Below, in pieces: positions 54,586-62,588 of a stretch of 64,000 nt of DNA. The DNA lies in contig NZ_AUXS01000011.1 of the NCBI RefSeq assembly GCF_001625565.1, positions 1 to 64,000 of the forward strand, given 5' to 3'. The notes under the pieces are model-generated. The model was given only the letters and a program-made list of their open reading frames with translations. It ran no database searches and was not told where the DNA came from. This stretch comes from Pseudoalteromonas luteoviolacea NCIMB 1944. GTDB taxonomy: Bacteria > Pseudomonadota > Gammaproteobacteria > Enterobacterales > Alteromonadaceae. Both the position numbers and the translations under genes were made by a program. Positions within the stretch are counted from its first letter, which is position 1, and each line of letters begins with the position of its first letter.

Positions 54586-56055
54586 TTATTTCAACCATTC
54601 AATCATGTTATCCAATAATGCCTGTGTTGCGATAAGCCCATCTTGGCCACCAACATCACACAAACCTAAGCCACATCCATCAAAGTGGTGTTCAGCTTTT
54701 TCTAGTAAATGCAATTCGCTGCCAGTACGGCATTGAACCTGAGCATACTGCTTGGTGAAAGCGAGACCATTAGCTTGTGCAGGGCCTGATGAAATATTAC
54801 CAGCCAATGCATTACAGAGTCTTAGAGACTGAGTTGGAGAAACTATGGTGTCCGCCATTCCGTGACTGATAAACATATCAGGTGCGAGGTGTGGCGCTTG
54901 CTCAATAGCTTCCAATAAGCTGTTGTTTACTATTACAGGCTCGTTGCCAGTTAAGTCTTGCCAGTGTGCTTTACCAGATAATGTTGCTATCATTCTTTCA
55001 ATATAGCCATGAACATAACTACCATCTTGCACTTCCTTAAGTTGGTGAGCAAAGTCAGGCACTGGAAACATGGGGGCGATTTTATCAACTTTGGCTGGGA
55101 ATTGCTGAGACAGCCATACTGCCATGTGACCGCCAGCTGATTGCCCTGTAATGCGCACCGATTTATCGCTGGTTGTATAGTTTGCATTGTTTGCTTGTAC
55201 CCACAAAAATGCATCGCGAATATCTTGCTTACTGTCTTCAATGTTTACTTGATTGCATGCAGGCCCAGCTTCTCTATCCTCGACTAAGCGGTAAAATGGC
55301 ATGTACACCACAAAACCTGCGTCTGTAAAGTGCGCGATTTGCGCTTCTGCTGTGCGTGCTGTGCCGAGTCTCTCTAGCCATCCGCCACCGTGGATCATCA
55401 TAATTGGTGTCGCGCTGTGATTGTTAGCATTTTTGTACACCCGCATTTCCAAGTGGCAGCTACCGCGCTCATTATAGGTTGTTTTATAAGTTGTCCGTTG
55501 TACTAATGGTGTCTCGGCAAAGCTTTGTGGTTTTGTTGTAACTGGCAATGTGGCGCTATAGCCAGGCATCCATGCATCTTGCACATAATTGAGGTCTTCA
55601 CTGTTGCCGTAGCGCTCTGCACGAAAATCAAACTCTCTTAGGCAAAACTCGGTATCAGACTCATTTTTGTACTCAATTGCAGTTGTACACTGAGCATCTG
55701 TGTAATACCAGCTTCTGCGCGCACTGTCTGCTGACAGTGCTTTACACTGACCATCTTGGCTATAAAGCGTTGGCAATAAATTTGTAGCGGGCTTGCTGGC
55801 AACGGCAGCAAAGCAATAGCTTGCGCCTTGTAAAATGCCGGCAATTTCTGGAGAGCCGCTGTTTAGCATATCCCGCAATGCAGCATCATGGTGTTGAAAA
55901 TAGCCCATTGATGCTTCAAGTGGTGCGCTTCCGTGTGTGGGCTTACCTTCTAAATAGTGTGTGAGCAGTGCTTGTGGATCTGGAAATATTGATGCACTTG
56001 CAATAGCTGAGGCGGACAAAGCGAGACAGCCAAGTAAGTTTGATACGTGTTTCAT
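54586..56055 (-). CDS. Secreted alpha/beta-hydrolase (HSL-like esterase)
   Basis: The 489-residue enzyme has a signal peptide ending around ASAIASA and AGGAA before the ATG. An N-terminal extension of about 200 residues with several Cys precedes the hydrolase fold. Catalytic features: oxyanion motif MMIHGGGW, nucleophile Ser in ITGQSAGGHMA, Asp in SHGMADTIVSP and His in EKAEHHFDGC. The HGGG/GxSAG pair belongs to the hormone-sensitive-lipase-like esterases. It should act outside the inner membrane, on esters of unknown kind. No operon partner. Confidence 0.88.
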   Translation of the reverse strand: MKHVSNLLGCLALSASAIASASIFPDPQALLTHYLEGKPTHGSAPLEASMGYFQHHDAALRDMLNSGSPEIAGILQGASYCFAAVASKPATNLLPTLYSQDGQCKALSADSARRSWYYTDAQCTTAIEYKNESDTEFCLREFDFRAERYGNSEDLNYVQDAWMPGYSATLPVTTKPQSFAETPLVQRTTYKTTYNERGSCHLEMRVYKNANNHSATPIMMIHGGGWLERLGTARTAEAQIAHFTDAGFVVYMPFYRLVEDREAGPACNQVNIEDSKQDIRDAFLWVQANNANYTTSDKSVRITGQSAGGHMAVWLSQQFPAKVDKIAPMFPVPDFAHQLKEVQDGSYVHGYIERMIATLSGKAHWQDLTGNEPVIVNNSLLEAIEQAPHLAPDMFISHGMADTIVSPTQSLRLCNALAGNISSGPAQANGLAFTKQYAQVQCRTGSELHLLEKAEHHFDGCGLGLCDVGGQDGLIATQALLDNMIEWLK

Positions 56056-56352
56056 AAAGGTTCCTTGTTGACATACTAAAAGTAAAGACGTGTATTTATT
56101 TCATATATTTAGATGTTTTTGGGTGTTTCACATGAATGTAACAAGGTGTAACTGGTTTTGCTTGGTCAAGCGAGATCATAAAGTTGTAATTATATGAATA
56201 ATAAAGGGAGTTTTATAATTGAATTTTTTATTCAAAAAGAATGTCTGGTGAATTTTTTGTGTCTCAAGTGTTATTTTTATTCCTTTTTTGTGTTTATACT
56301 GAGAACAAAGTTTTTGGGTACAATTGTTAAAACAAACAGTAAGTAGCGATTT

Positions 56353-58161
56353 ATGAATATAAAAATAACAAAACTAGCATTCGTTGTAGCCGCTTCTTTA
56401 AGCGCAAATGCACATGCAAATATCGAGTATCCTTTGATGCCCGGTGATCCTCTTGTTGACCAGCAATGGCACTTGAAAAATACCGGCCAGGCCGCTTTCT
56501 CAGATAGAGGTGGAAAACCTGGTGAAGATATGAATGTATCGCTTACTCATGCTATGGGTATTATGGGCGCAGGAGTAACGGCGGCAGTCATCGATGGTGG
56601 GGTGGAAATAATGCATCCAGACTTGAGAGACAATGCACGTCCAGGTTCTTGGAACTTTACAAACAATAGTCCAGACTTGGCACCGGGCAGCCCAACAGAC
56701 AGACATGGCACAGCCGTTTCTGGGATCATTGCTGCAAGTGCCTTTAATGGCATTGGTGGACGTGGTGTTGCGCCAAGAGCTGGCTTAGTTGGTTTCAACT
56801 ATTTAGTATCTGGCAACCAAACAATGGCTAACTGGCTGCAGTCTCATGGTATGTATTCCGATGGCTTCGCTAAACAGTCTTTTGACTTTCCTCGTGTTTT
56901 TAACCAAAGCTACGGTAGAACGCTCTCTTCACCGAGAAGCTTCGATTACGAAGAGTCTCCATGGCTCAAGACATACGAAGATGCACAAGAAGAAATCACA
57001 CGCACAACACATGGTGGTCGCGGCGCAATTTTTGTGAAATCGGCAGGTAATGGCTATGAAAGACAAAGTTTCACTGATAGCAAATTTGGGCGCGGCTACC
57101 TGCGCTTCGACAATTATAACCATGGATTGCCACTGCAAAATGTAAACCTTGAGCGTATGGATTCAAGCTTCTGGAACCTAGTTGTTTCAGCGTACAACGC
57201 TGACGGTGAGCGCTCGTCATACTCTACAGTGGGTTCAAGTGTATTTGTATCTGCGCCTGGCGGTCAGTATGGTACAAGTTCACCTGCGATCATAACGACA
57301 GATGTATCAGGCTGTGATGCTGGCTATAACCCGCTTTGGTTGCGTAATGATTTACATGGTGGGCACCCGCTGGATCCAAACTGTGATTACAGTGCAAGAT
57401 CAAATGGTACTTCGGCAGCAGCGCCGAATGTTGCTGGCGCGATAGCCGTTATTATGTCGGCAAACCCTGCGTTATCTTGGTTAGATGTGAGACACATCTT
57501 GGCAGCGACATCTCGTCGTATAGATGCAGATCATCCAGGCGTAGCACTTTCATTTAAAGAAGCAGGCGGCGAGCAAGTGAGCTATCAAGCTATCGACGCA
57601 TGGCAAACTAATGCCGCAGGTTATCAATTCCATAACTTCTATGGATTTGGTGCTGTCGATGTAGATGCAGCGGTAAACCTCGCGCGTTTTTACGATAAAA
57701 ACTTAGGTGAGTTTGTAAAAACTGACAGAGAGCTTGTCACGGCAGGAGTTGAAATTCCAGATGGCCGTTTGAGTGGTGTGCAAAGCAATTATCATTACGC
57801 GCAAGACCTAACAGTGGATGCTGTGCAGGTTCGCGTAAATATCGACCATACCAGTACTCGAGATTTAGCGATTGAGTTAATTTCTCCGTCCGGAACACGA
57901 AGTGTGATCATGACGCCAAGAACGGGTACGATATTGGGCAATGAAGGTATGCAAAATACTCAGATGTTAACGCATCACTTCTATGGTGAACAAGCCAAGG
58001 GCGAGTGGACATTACGAGTGATCGATACTGCATCTGAAGATGAAGCTTACATCTTTGATCCACGTGCCTCTGGTGAGCCAAATATCAATATGGTTCATCG
58101 CAATAATACTGAAAATGGCGTACTAAAGTCTTGGGATATTCGCTTTTTTGGACGTAAATAA
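56353..58161 (+). CDS. Kexin-like S8 serine protease with P domain (ASP-like)
   Basis: The 602-residue secreted protease has a signal peptide ending at AHA (about 23). The catalytic triad is Asp81 (AAVIDGG), His118 (TDRHGTAVSG) and Ser354 (NGTSAAAP), with oxyanion Asn233 (SAGNG). A proprotein-convertase P domain covers about 465-600 (VQVRVNIDHTSTRDLAIELISPSGT, GEWTLRVIDTA). Only 58 residues precede the triad Asp, so there is no I9-type propeptide; this fits the Aeromonas sobria protease ASP, which needs a chaperone from the next gene. A small secreted-protein gene follows 11 bases downstream. Confidence 0.93.
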   Translation: MNIKITKLAFVVAASLSANAHANIEYPLMPGDPLVDQQWHLKNTGQAAFSDRGGKPGEDMNVSLTHAMGIMGAGVTAAVIDGGVEIMHPDLRDNARPGSWNFTNNSPDLAPGSPTDRHGTAVSGIIAASAFNGIGGRGVAPRAGLVGFNYLVSGNQTMANWLQSHGMYSDGFAKQSFDFPRVFNQSYGRTLSSPRSFDYEESPWLKTYEDAQEEITRTTHGGRGAIFVKSAGNGYERQSFTDSKFGRGYLRFDNYNHGLPLQNVNLERMDSSFWNLVVSAYNADGERSSYSTVGSSVFVSAPGGQYGTSSPAIITTDVSGCDAGYNPLWLRNDLHGGHPLDPNCDYSARSNGTSAAAPNVAGAIAVIMSANPALSWLDVRHILAATSRRIDADHPGVALSFKEAGGEQVSYQAIDAWQTNAAGYQFHNFYGFGAVDVDAAVNLARFYDKNLGEFVKTDRELVTAGVEIPDGRLSGVQSNYHYAQDLTVDAVQVRVNIDHTSTRDLAIELISPSGTRSVIMTPRTGTILGNEGMQNTQMLTHHFYGEQAKGEWTLRVIDTASEDEAYIFDPRASGEPNINMVHRNNTENGVLKSWDIRFFGRK

Positions 58162-58172
58162 GGAGAAGTATC

Positions 58173-58610
58173 ATGAAATTTAAATTAATCCCTTTACTCG
58201 CTGTTGTTGGTAGTTTATACGCAGCACAAGCGAGCGCCCAACCTGCATATGAAGCGACGGCTGTAAGCAATTCGTCCGGTGTTAGCGTTAACGTGAATGG
58301 CAAAGATTATGTCCTAGCAGCATCAAAAAGTGACCAAGATATGGTGACTGGTGCTGCACTAATTGATGTTTCGACCGATGAGACAGTCACACTTACAGGT
58401 GAGCTGGTTGTTGAGCTTGAGTCTTTGATCAATGCCAAAGAGTTTGCCTCTGCAAACCGACTGAACCTGATTTACGTTCGAGGTAATCGCGCAATTTTCC
58501 AAGCTGCGCCCAATGCTGCGCTGTTGACGTTTAAAAGCGATGTTGAAAAATTAAGTGGCGTTGTAAACGTGCAATTAGGATTTCAAGTTGAAGGATTAGA
58601 AGCAGAGTAG
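58173..58610 (+). CDS. Small secreted partner of the kexin-like protease (candidate ORF2-type chaperone/inhibitor)
   Basis: The 145-residue product has GGAG before the ATG and a signal peptide MKFKLIPLLAVVGSLYAAQASA. The mature protein is soluble, of mixed alpha/beta type, with a C-terminal VRGNRAIFQAAPNAALLTFKSDVEKLSGVVNVQLGF segment. It starts 11 bases after the protease stop, so the two are co-translated. Position, size and secretion match ORF2 of Aeromonas, which helps ASP fold and then blocks it until release. Sequence identity to ORF2 could not be tested. A terminator follows. Confidence 0.75.
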   Translation: MKFKLIPLLAVVGSLYAAQASAQPAYEATAVSNSSGVSVNVNGKDYVLAASKSDQDMVTGAALIDVSTDETVTLTGELVVELESLINAKEFASANRLNLIYVRGNRAIFQAAPNAALLTFKSDVEKLSGVVNVQLGFQVEGLEAE

Positions 58611-58616
58611 GAAATT

Positions 58617-58644
58617 AAATAAAGCCACGTTTGTGGCTTTATTT
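58617..58644. terminator. Bidirectional terminator after protease operon
   Basis: AAATAAAGCCAC, loop GTTT, GTGGCTTTATTT then T; 12-bp perfect arms. Confidence 0.88.
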
Positions 58645-58657
58645 TGATGCTGAATCC

Positions 58658-58677
58658 AAAGCCCCACATGGGGCTTT
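58658..58677 (-). terminator. Second hairpin at 3' end of DUF885 gene
   Basis: AAAGCCCC, ACAT, GGGGCTTT; it directly abuts the minus-strand stop codon and is followed on that strand by the terminator at 58617-58644. Confidence 0.65.
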
Positions 58678-60461
58678 TATTTTTGCATAAGTTGATTAAT
58701 GTACTTAACTGGTGCGCTACCGTAGCTTAAGAATTCTTCATGGAATGCTTTTAAATTAAAGTCCTTACCAAGTTTTTCTTTTTGCTGCTCACGCAAGTCA
58801 TAAATCTCACGGTAACCACTGTAATAACTGGTTAACTGTACTTGACTTAATGTCGCTCTGCGCCATTTTCCTTCAGCCTCTGCACGTTCTTGGAATGCAC
58901 CATTCATCAATAAATCTAGGCCTTCATCACGGCTGATCCCTTTGACCTGAATTGCATAGTCCAAAATGGTGTTACAGATAACACGCAAGTTCCATTTATA
59001 GTACATCAACCACATTTCAGGCTCGTGGTTGCCATAGCCTTCTTCTAACATCATGCGCTCAGTGTAAACCGCCCAACCTTCTATCATGGCGCCGTTTCTT
59101 AAGATAGTCTTAATCATTGATGGCGATTTGTTGGCGTAAACAAGCTGCGTGTAATGACCTGGTACAGCTTCATGGATGTTTAGAATTTGTAAGATCCAGT
59201 GGTTGTACTCTCGTAAAATTGAGCTCGCTTGCTCTTCTGTTCTCAGCTCTAGTGGCTCGACATTATAATAGGTATTTTCTTTAGCGTCGTATGGACCCGG
59301 CGCTGAAATTGACGCCATGGCAAAACCACGCATAAACTCCGGCGTTTCACGCACGACCAGTGGCTTTTCGGGATCTAAAGAGATGAGATCCTTTTCCATA
59401 ACAAACTTTTCAAGTAATGGGATCTGGCGCTTAATCTCATCAACAAACTTCTCTTTTGGCACATGATTTACAGATAAGTGCTTAATGAGTTTTGCGATGG
59501 CTTGTGCATCATCTGTAGGACGCGCTGTGTTAGGGAAGTATTTTGGCCACAACTGGTTTGTTAATTTAACCATTTCTTTGGTAACACGTGCTTTATCTGC
59601 GAGTGCTTTTTCATACATGGTTTTTGCGGTGTAACCTGACTGAATATCAAAAGCAAACTTTTCTTCATATAACTCTTCACCAATTCGGAAGCTACGCGCA
59701 TTGCCATTGGCAGTTAAGTCTTTTTCTAATTCGGTTAGAAAGCTAATGTAGCCGTTAATGGCTGTTTTTGCATTGACAAAGCGAGTCTTAAATAGTGCTT
59801 TTTCATCTGCTGTAAGGGCATCTGATGCATCTATTTTGTCAAGCAGGTCGTCCGTCAATACTGAGAATGCCCCTTGGTTTTGGGCAATCGCCAATTGAGT
59901 ATATTCAAGGGTTGGAGTGTCGATGCTTTTTTGTGCAGCTTGATAAAATTCTGGTACATATTTTAAACGCTCTAAAACCGTTTTGTATTTTACTTCGTCT
60001 GACTTAAAGCGGCTGTTTAAGATGGTGGCAAAACCGTATGAAATATTGTAATTGGATGGGTTCCACTGCCAAGCTTTAAACTTTTCAATTTCCCAGATGT
60101 TTTTTTCAAGGCCGTTTTCAAGCAAATAATAATCTGTTTTTTGATTGTCACTCAAACTGTTTAAATCAAAGCTACGCAATTGATTTAGTTTCGTTCTTGA
60201 GAAGGCTAAATTGCTTGCGCGCGACTCGTCATTAGGTATGGTAATAATATCATCATATTTGCCGTAGCCCACATGTAAAGAAAACTCTGGGTATTGACGC
60301 CACATATCTTCAATGAATTGCTCTGAGAATGCAGTAAACTCTTGATTTTGAGTAGCTTCAGCGACAACTGGAGCGGTCGATTGAGAAGTTGAATTTGTTG
60401 TTGTACAGCCAGCTAGAGCCAAGGCAGCTGCAACAGCTATTGTGAGCGCTGTTTTTTTCAT
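58677..60461 (-). CDS. DUF885 lipoprotein, putative zinc metallopeptidase
   Basis: The 594-residue lipoprotein starts at 60461 (AGGAA seven bases upstream), not at the longer upstream frame, which overlaps soxR. The lipobox ALAGC gives Cys19. DUF885 features are present: HEAVPGH with His430, followed 31 residues later by EGWAVYTE, the likely zinc ligands (HExxxxH plus Glu), and the conserved GAFQERAEAEGKWRRATLSQVQLTSYYSGY near the end. The family is thought to contain peptidases; the substrate is unknown. It lies 16 bases downstream of soxR on the same strand, so co-transcription is likely. Confidence 0.88.
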   Translation of the reverse strand: MKKTALTIAVAAALALAGCTTTNSTSQSTAPVVAEATQNQEFTAFSEQFIEDMWRQYPEFSLHVGYGKYDDIITIPNDESRASNLAFSRTKLNQLRSFDLNSLSDNQKTDYYLLENGLEKNIWEIEKFKAWQWNPSNYNISYGFATILNSRFKSDEVKYKTVLERLKYVPEFYQAAQKSIDTPTLEYTQLAIAQNQGAFSVLTDDLLDKIDASDALTADEKALFKTRFVNAKTAINGYISFLTELEKDLTANGNARSFRIGEELYEEKFAFDIQSGYTAKTMYEKALADKARVTKEMVKLTNQLWPKYFPNTARPTDDAQAIAKLIKHLSVNHVPKEKFVDEIKRQIPLLEKFVMEKDLISLDPEKPLVVRETPEFMRGFAMASISAPGPYDAKENTYYNVEPLELRTEEQASSILREYNHWILQILNIHEAVPGHYTQLVYANKSPSMIKTILRNGAMIEGWAVYTERMMLEEGYGNHEPEMWLMYYKWNLRVICNTILDYAIQVKGISRDEGLDLLMNGAFQERAEAEGKWRRATLSQVQLTSYYSGYREIYDLREQQKEKLGKDFNLKAFHEEFLSYGSAPVKYINQLMQK

Positions 60462-60477
60462 TCGCTTGTTCCTATTT

Positions 60478-60978
60478 TTAATTTTCCTTATCATAACAAT
60501 TTTTTGCGGCTCTTGCTTGCTCTGGCTGTTCAAGCCATACAGCACCGTTACTTTCTTTTGCCACAATGTCATCAGGGTTGTACATAGGGCATGATTTCAT
60601 AGATAAACAGCCACAACCTATACAGCCATCAACCATCTCTCTGACGCGCATCATATATGCGATTTTTTCATCTAGCTGTGCCTGCCAAAAGCGTGACATA
60701 TTTGCCCAATCTTCTTTGGTTGGTGTCCTGCTCTGCGGCAATTGGCCTAAGGTTTCCTGAATCTCAGAAAGCGAAATGCCCATTTTTTGCCCTGCTTTAA
60801 TAACGGCAATTCGGCGCAGTACATCTTTTTTATACCTGCGTTGGTTACCTGTGTTGCGCCAACTTCGGATTAACCCTTTTGTTTCATAAAAGTGCAAAGT
60901 AGATACTGCAACGTCCGCGCGTTTAGCCACCTGTCCAACACTTAATCGTGGCTCATCTCTGGGTGTAGAGTCCGACAT
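60478..60978 (-). CDS. soxR: Redox-sensing MerR-family activator SoxR
   Basis: The 166-residue regulator has a MerR winged helix (LSVGQVAKRADVAVSTLHFYETKGLI, NQRRYKKDVLRRIAVI), a dimerisation helix, and the [2Fe-2S] cluster loop CIGCGCLSMKSC with spacing Cx2CxCx5C that defines SoxR. It activates target promoters when the cluster is oxidised by redox-cycling compounds. In non-enteric bacteria SoxR usually controls a few efflux or oxidoreductase genes directly. A matching promoter lies between it and the divergent flavodoxin-like gene. It is followed by the DUF885 gene. Confidence 0.95.
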   Translation of the reverse strand: MSDSTPRDEPRLSVGQVAKRADVAVSTLHFYETKGLIRSWRNTGNQRRYKKDVLRRIAVIKAGQKMGISLSEIQETLGQLPQSRTPTKEDWANMSRFWQAQLDEKIAYMMRVREMVDGCIGCGCLSMKSCPMYNPDDIVAKESNGAVWLEQPEQARAAKNCYDKEN

Positions 60979-61010
60979 CTTAGCCCCTTTTTAAAAGTTC
61001 AAATTAATGC

Positions 61011-61041
61011 TTTACCTAAACATAGGTTGAGGTTTTAGCCT
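61011..61041 (+). promoter_or_regulatory. SoxR-activated promoter with SoxR box
   Basis: -35 TTTACC (61011-61016), 19-base spacer, -10 TAGCCT (61036-61041). The box CCTAAACATAGGTTGAGG at 61015-61032 matches 13 of 18 positions of the enteric soxS operator. The over-long 19-bp spacer is characteristic of MerR-type activation. Confidence 0.82.
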
Positions 61042-61070
61042 AGCAGCAAATCAAATAAAGGAGAACAACA

Positions 61071-61526
61071 TTGAACACAATTATCGTATATTCGAGCGCA
61101 AAAAAAATGGGCAACACGGGCGTAGCTGTGGAGGCAATGGCTAAAGAATACAACGCACAAACGCTATTTCTGGATGATTATGTTATCAATGATTATAGCT
61201 ATGAGCACAAAAATAAAGATGATGATTTTAGAGCCTTATTTAGACATGTTCTCCAATTTGAACATGTGGTTTTTGCCTCGCCAGTATATTGGTATGCAGT
61301 CACACCCAGAATGAAGGCATTTATTGATAGGATCACTGAGTTTATGGATGACGAAGTACTTAAGCCAGAATTACGTGAGTTGAGAAGTAAACAGTTTTCA
61401 ATACTGTCTACATCAATACACGAAACTGCACCGCTCGCATTTACGGATATGTTGAGAAAAACCTTTGAGTATTTGGGTATGCAGCTGCGAGGAATGCATC
61501 ATCAGCAGTTCCCCTACGAAGACTAA
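61071..61526 (+). CDS. Flavodoxin-like NAD(P)H-dependent oxidoreductase, SoxR target
   Basis: The 151-residue product uses a TTG start, well supported by AAGGAG seven bases upstream. It has the flavodoxin fold of NADPH-dependent FMN reductases: IIVYSSAKKMGNTGVAVEAMA (phosphate loop), HVVFASPVYWYAVTPRMKAFIDR (flavin-binding loop), and FSILSTSIHETAPLAF. It is probably a soluble flavin-dependent reductase of quinones or redox-cycling compounds. A SoxR promoter directly upstream suggests it answers that stress. Its 3' end overlaps the convergent AraC gene by four bases. Confidence 0.9.
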   Translation: MNTIIVYSSAKKMGNTGVAVEAMAKEYNAQTLFLDDYVINDYSYEHKNKDDDFRALFRHVLQFEHVVFASPVYWYAVTPRMKAFIDRITEFMDDEVLKPELRELRSKQFSILSTSIHETAPLAFTDMLRKTFEYLGMQLRGMHHQQFPYED

Positions 61527-62434
61527 TTCGATTGTTGCTGTAAAAACAGCATTTGATACTGCTTAGGCGTTTTATTGAATGCTTTTTTAAAGCTTCGGCT
61601 CAATTGACTGGGGTGGCTAAATCCTAAGGCGAAGGCGACGGATGTTACGCTTTCACCCCGTTCCAATAAGGTGCGTGCGGACATCAGCTTTTGACCATGG
61701 AGCCAGTTTTGGGGAGTAGTACCAATGCGTTTTTTAAATTGATCAAAAAACTTACTGCGGCTCATGCAAGCGATTTTGCACAGTTTATCGATGTCGAGTT
61801 GTTCGGATAAGTTGTGTTTCATGTAGTCTATGGCTGCATGGATACCGGTTTTGAAATTGCACTGCGCCACTTGCTGAAAAAGGAGGTCTCGGCTCTGTTG
61901 CTGCAATAGGCGAGCGACCAGTTCATTCAAAGCCAAATCAATGTAGAAGTCACGTTGTGGGGCATTTTCACAAAATAGATGGGTTAAGCGGTTCAGTAGT
62001 TGCTGTGTTTGTGCATTATGCTCATTGTGCACCAGTTCTGGATGATAATTGTATAGTAGTTCTGGGCTATCGTTATGTTGATTCAATTGTTCTGCAACCG
62101 CAGCGATTTTATCCCTGCTGATGTCTATTGCTAAACAGGTTGTTGGACGGTCAATACAGGCTGTCGGGAAATCAATATAGACTGCTTGTTCTGGTGCCAG
62201 TACAAAGCTTTCATTGGGTAAAAATGCTTGGTGATAATCACAACTGTTGACGTGCATGACCTTTTTGCCGGTCAACATGCCACAAAAAAGTACATTGTTG
62301 GAGTAAAGCCGGATATGCTGTGCGTTCTCATATGTATCATAAATGCTAAGTTCAACATCATTGCTTGCAAAGTGTACGCGATTCTCAACCAGTGACGTGA
62401 TTTTTTGCCTTTTTTTATTCAGTTGATCAAGCAT
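61523..62434 (-). CDS. AraC-family regulator, likely of the adjacent aldehyde dehydrogenase
   Basis: The 303-residue regulator has an N-terminal AraC-ligand-binding-like region (residues 20-190; NSCDYHQAFLPNESFVLAPEQAVYIDFP) and a double helix-turn-helix at about 205-298 (LDIDKLCKIACMSRSKFFDQFKKRIGTTPQNWLHGQKLMSA, SVTSVAFALGFSHPSQLSRSFKKAFNKTPKQYQ). AGGGA precedes the ATG. It is divergent from the aldehyde dehydrogenase with 154 bases between starts, the usual arrangement for a regulator and its target; the inducer may be an alcohol or aldehyde. Confidence 0.88.
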   Translation of the reverse strand: MLDQLNKKRQKITSLVENRVHFASNDVELSIYDTYENAQHIRLYSNNVLFCGMLTGKKVMHVNSCDYHQAFLPNESFVLAPEQAVYIDFPTACIDRPTTCLAIDISRDKIAAVAEQLNQHNDSPELLYNYHPELVHNEHNAQTQQLLNRLTHLFCENAPQRDFYIDLALNELVARLLQQQSRDLLFQQVAQCNFKTGIHAAIDYMKHNLSEQLDIDKLCKIACMSRSKFFDQFKKRIGTTPQNWLHGQKLMSARTLLERGESVTSVAFALGFSHPSQLSRSFKKAFNKTPKQYQMLFLQQQSN

Positions 62435-62588
62435 TCTTTATTCCCTGTTTGGACTCCTACGCAAACATTTTATACGCAGAGTTAAGTTTTTAATCCGCCT
62501 TTTGATTAATGTCAACCAAATAACAATAAGTTTACCGCCAACAGTGCGCGTGAAATAAAACGACAATTTCAAGTTTGAAGAGGCATTT

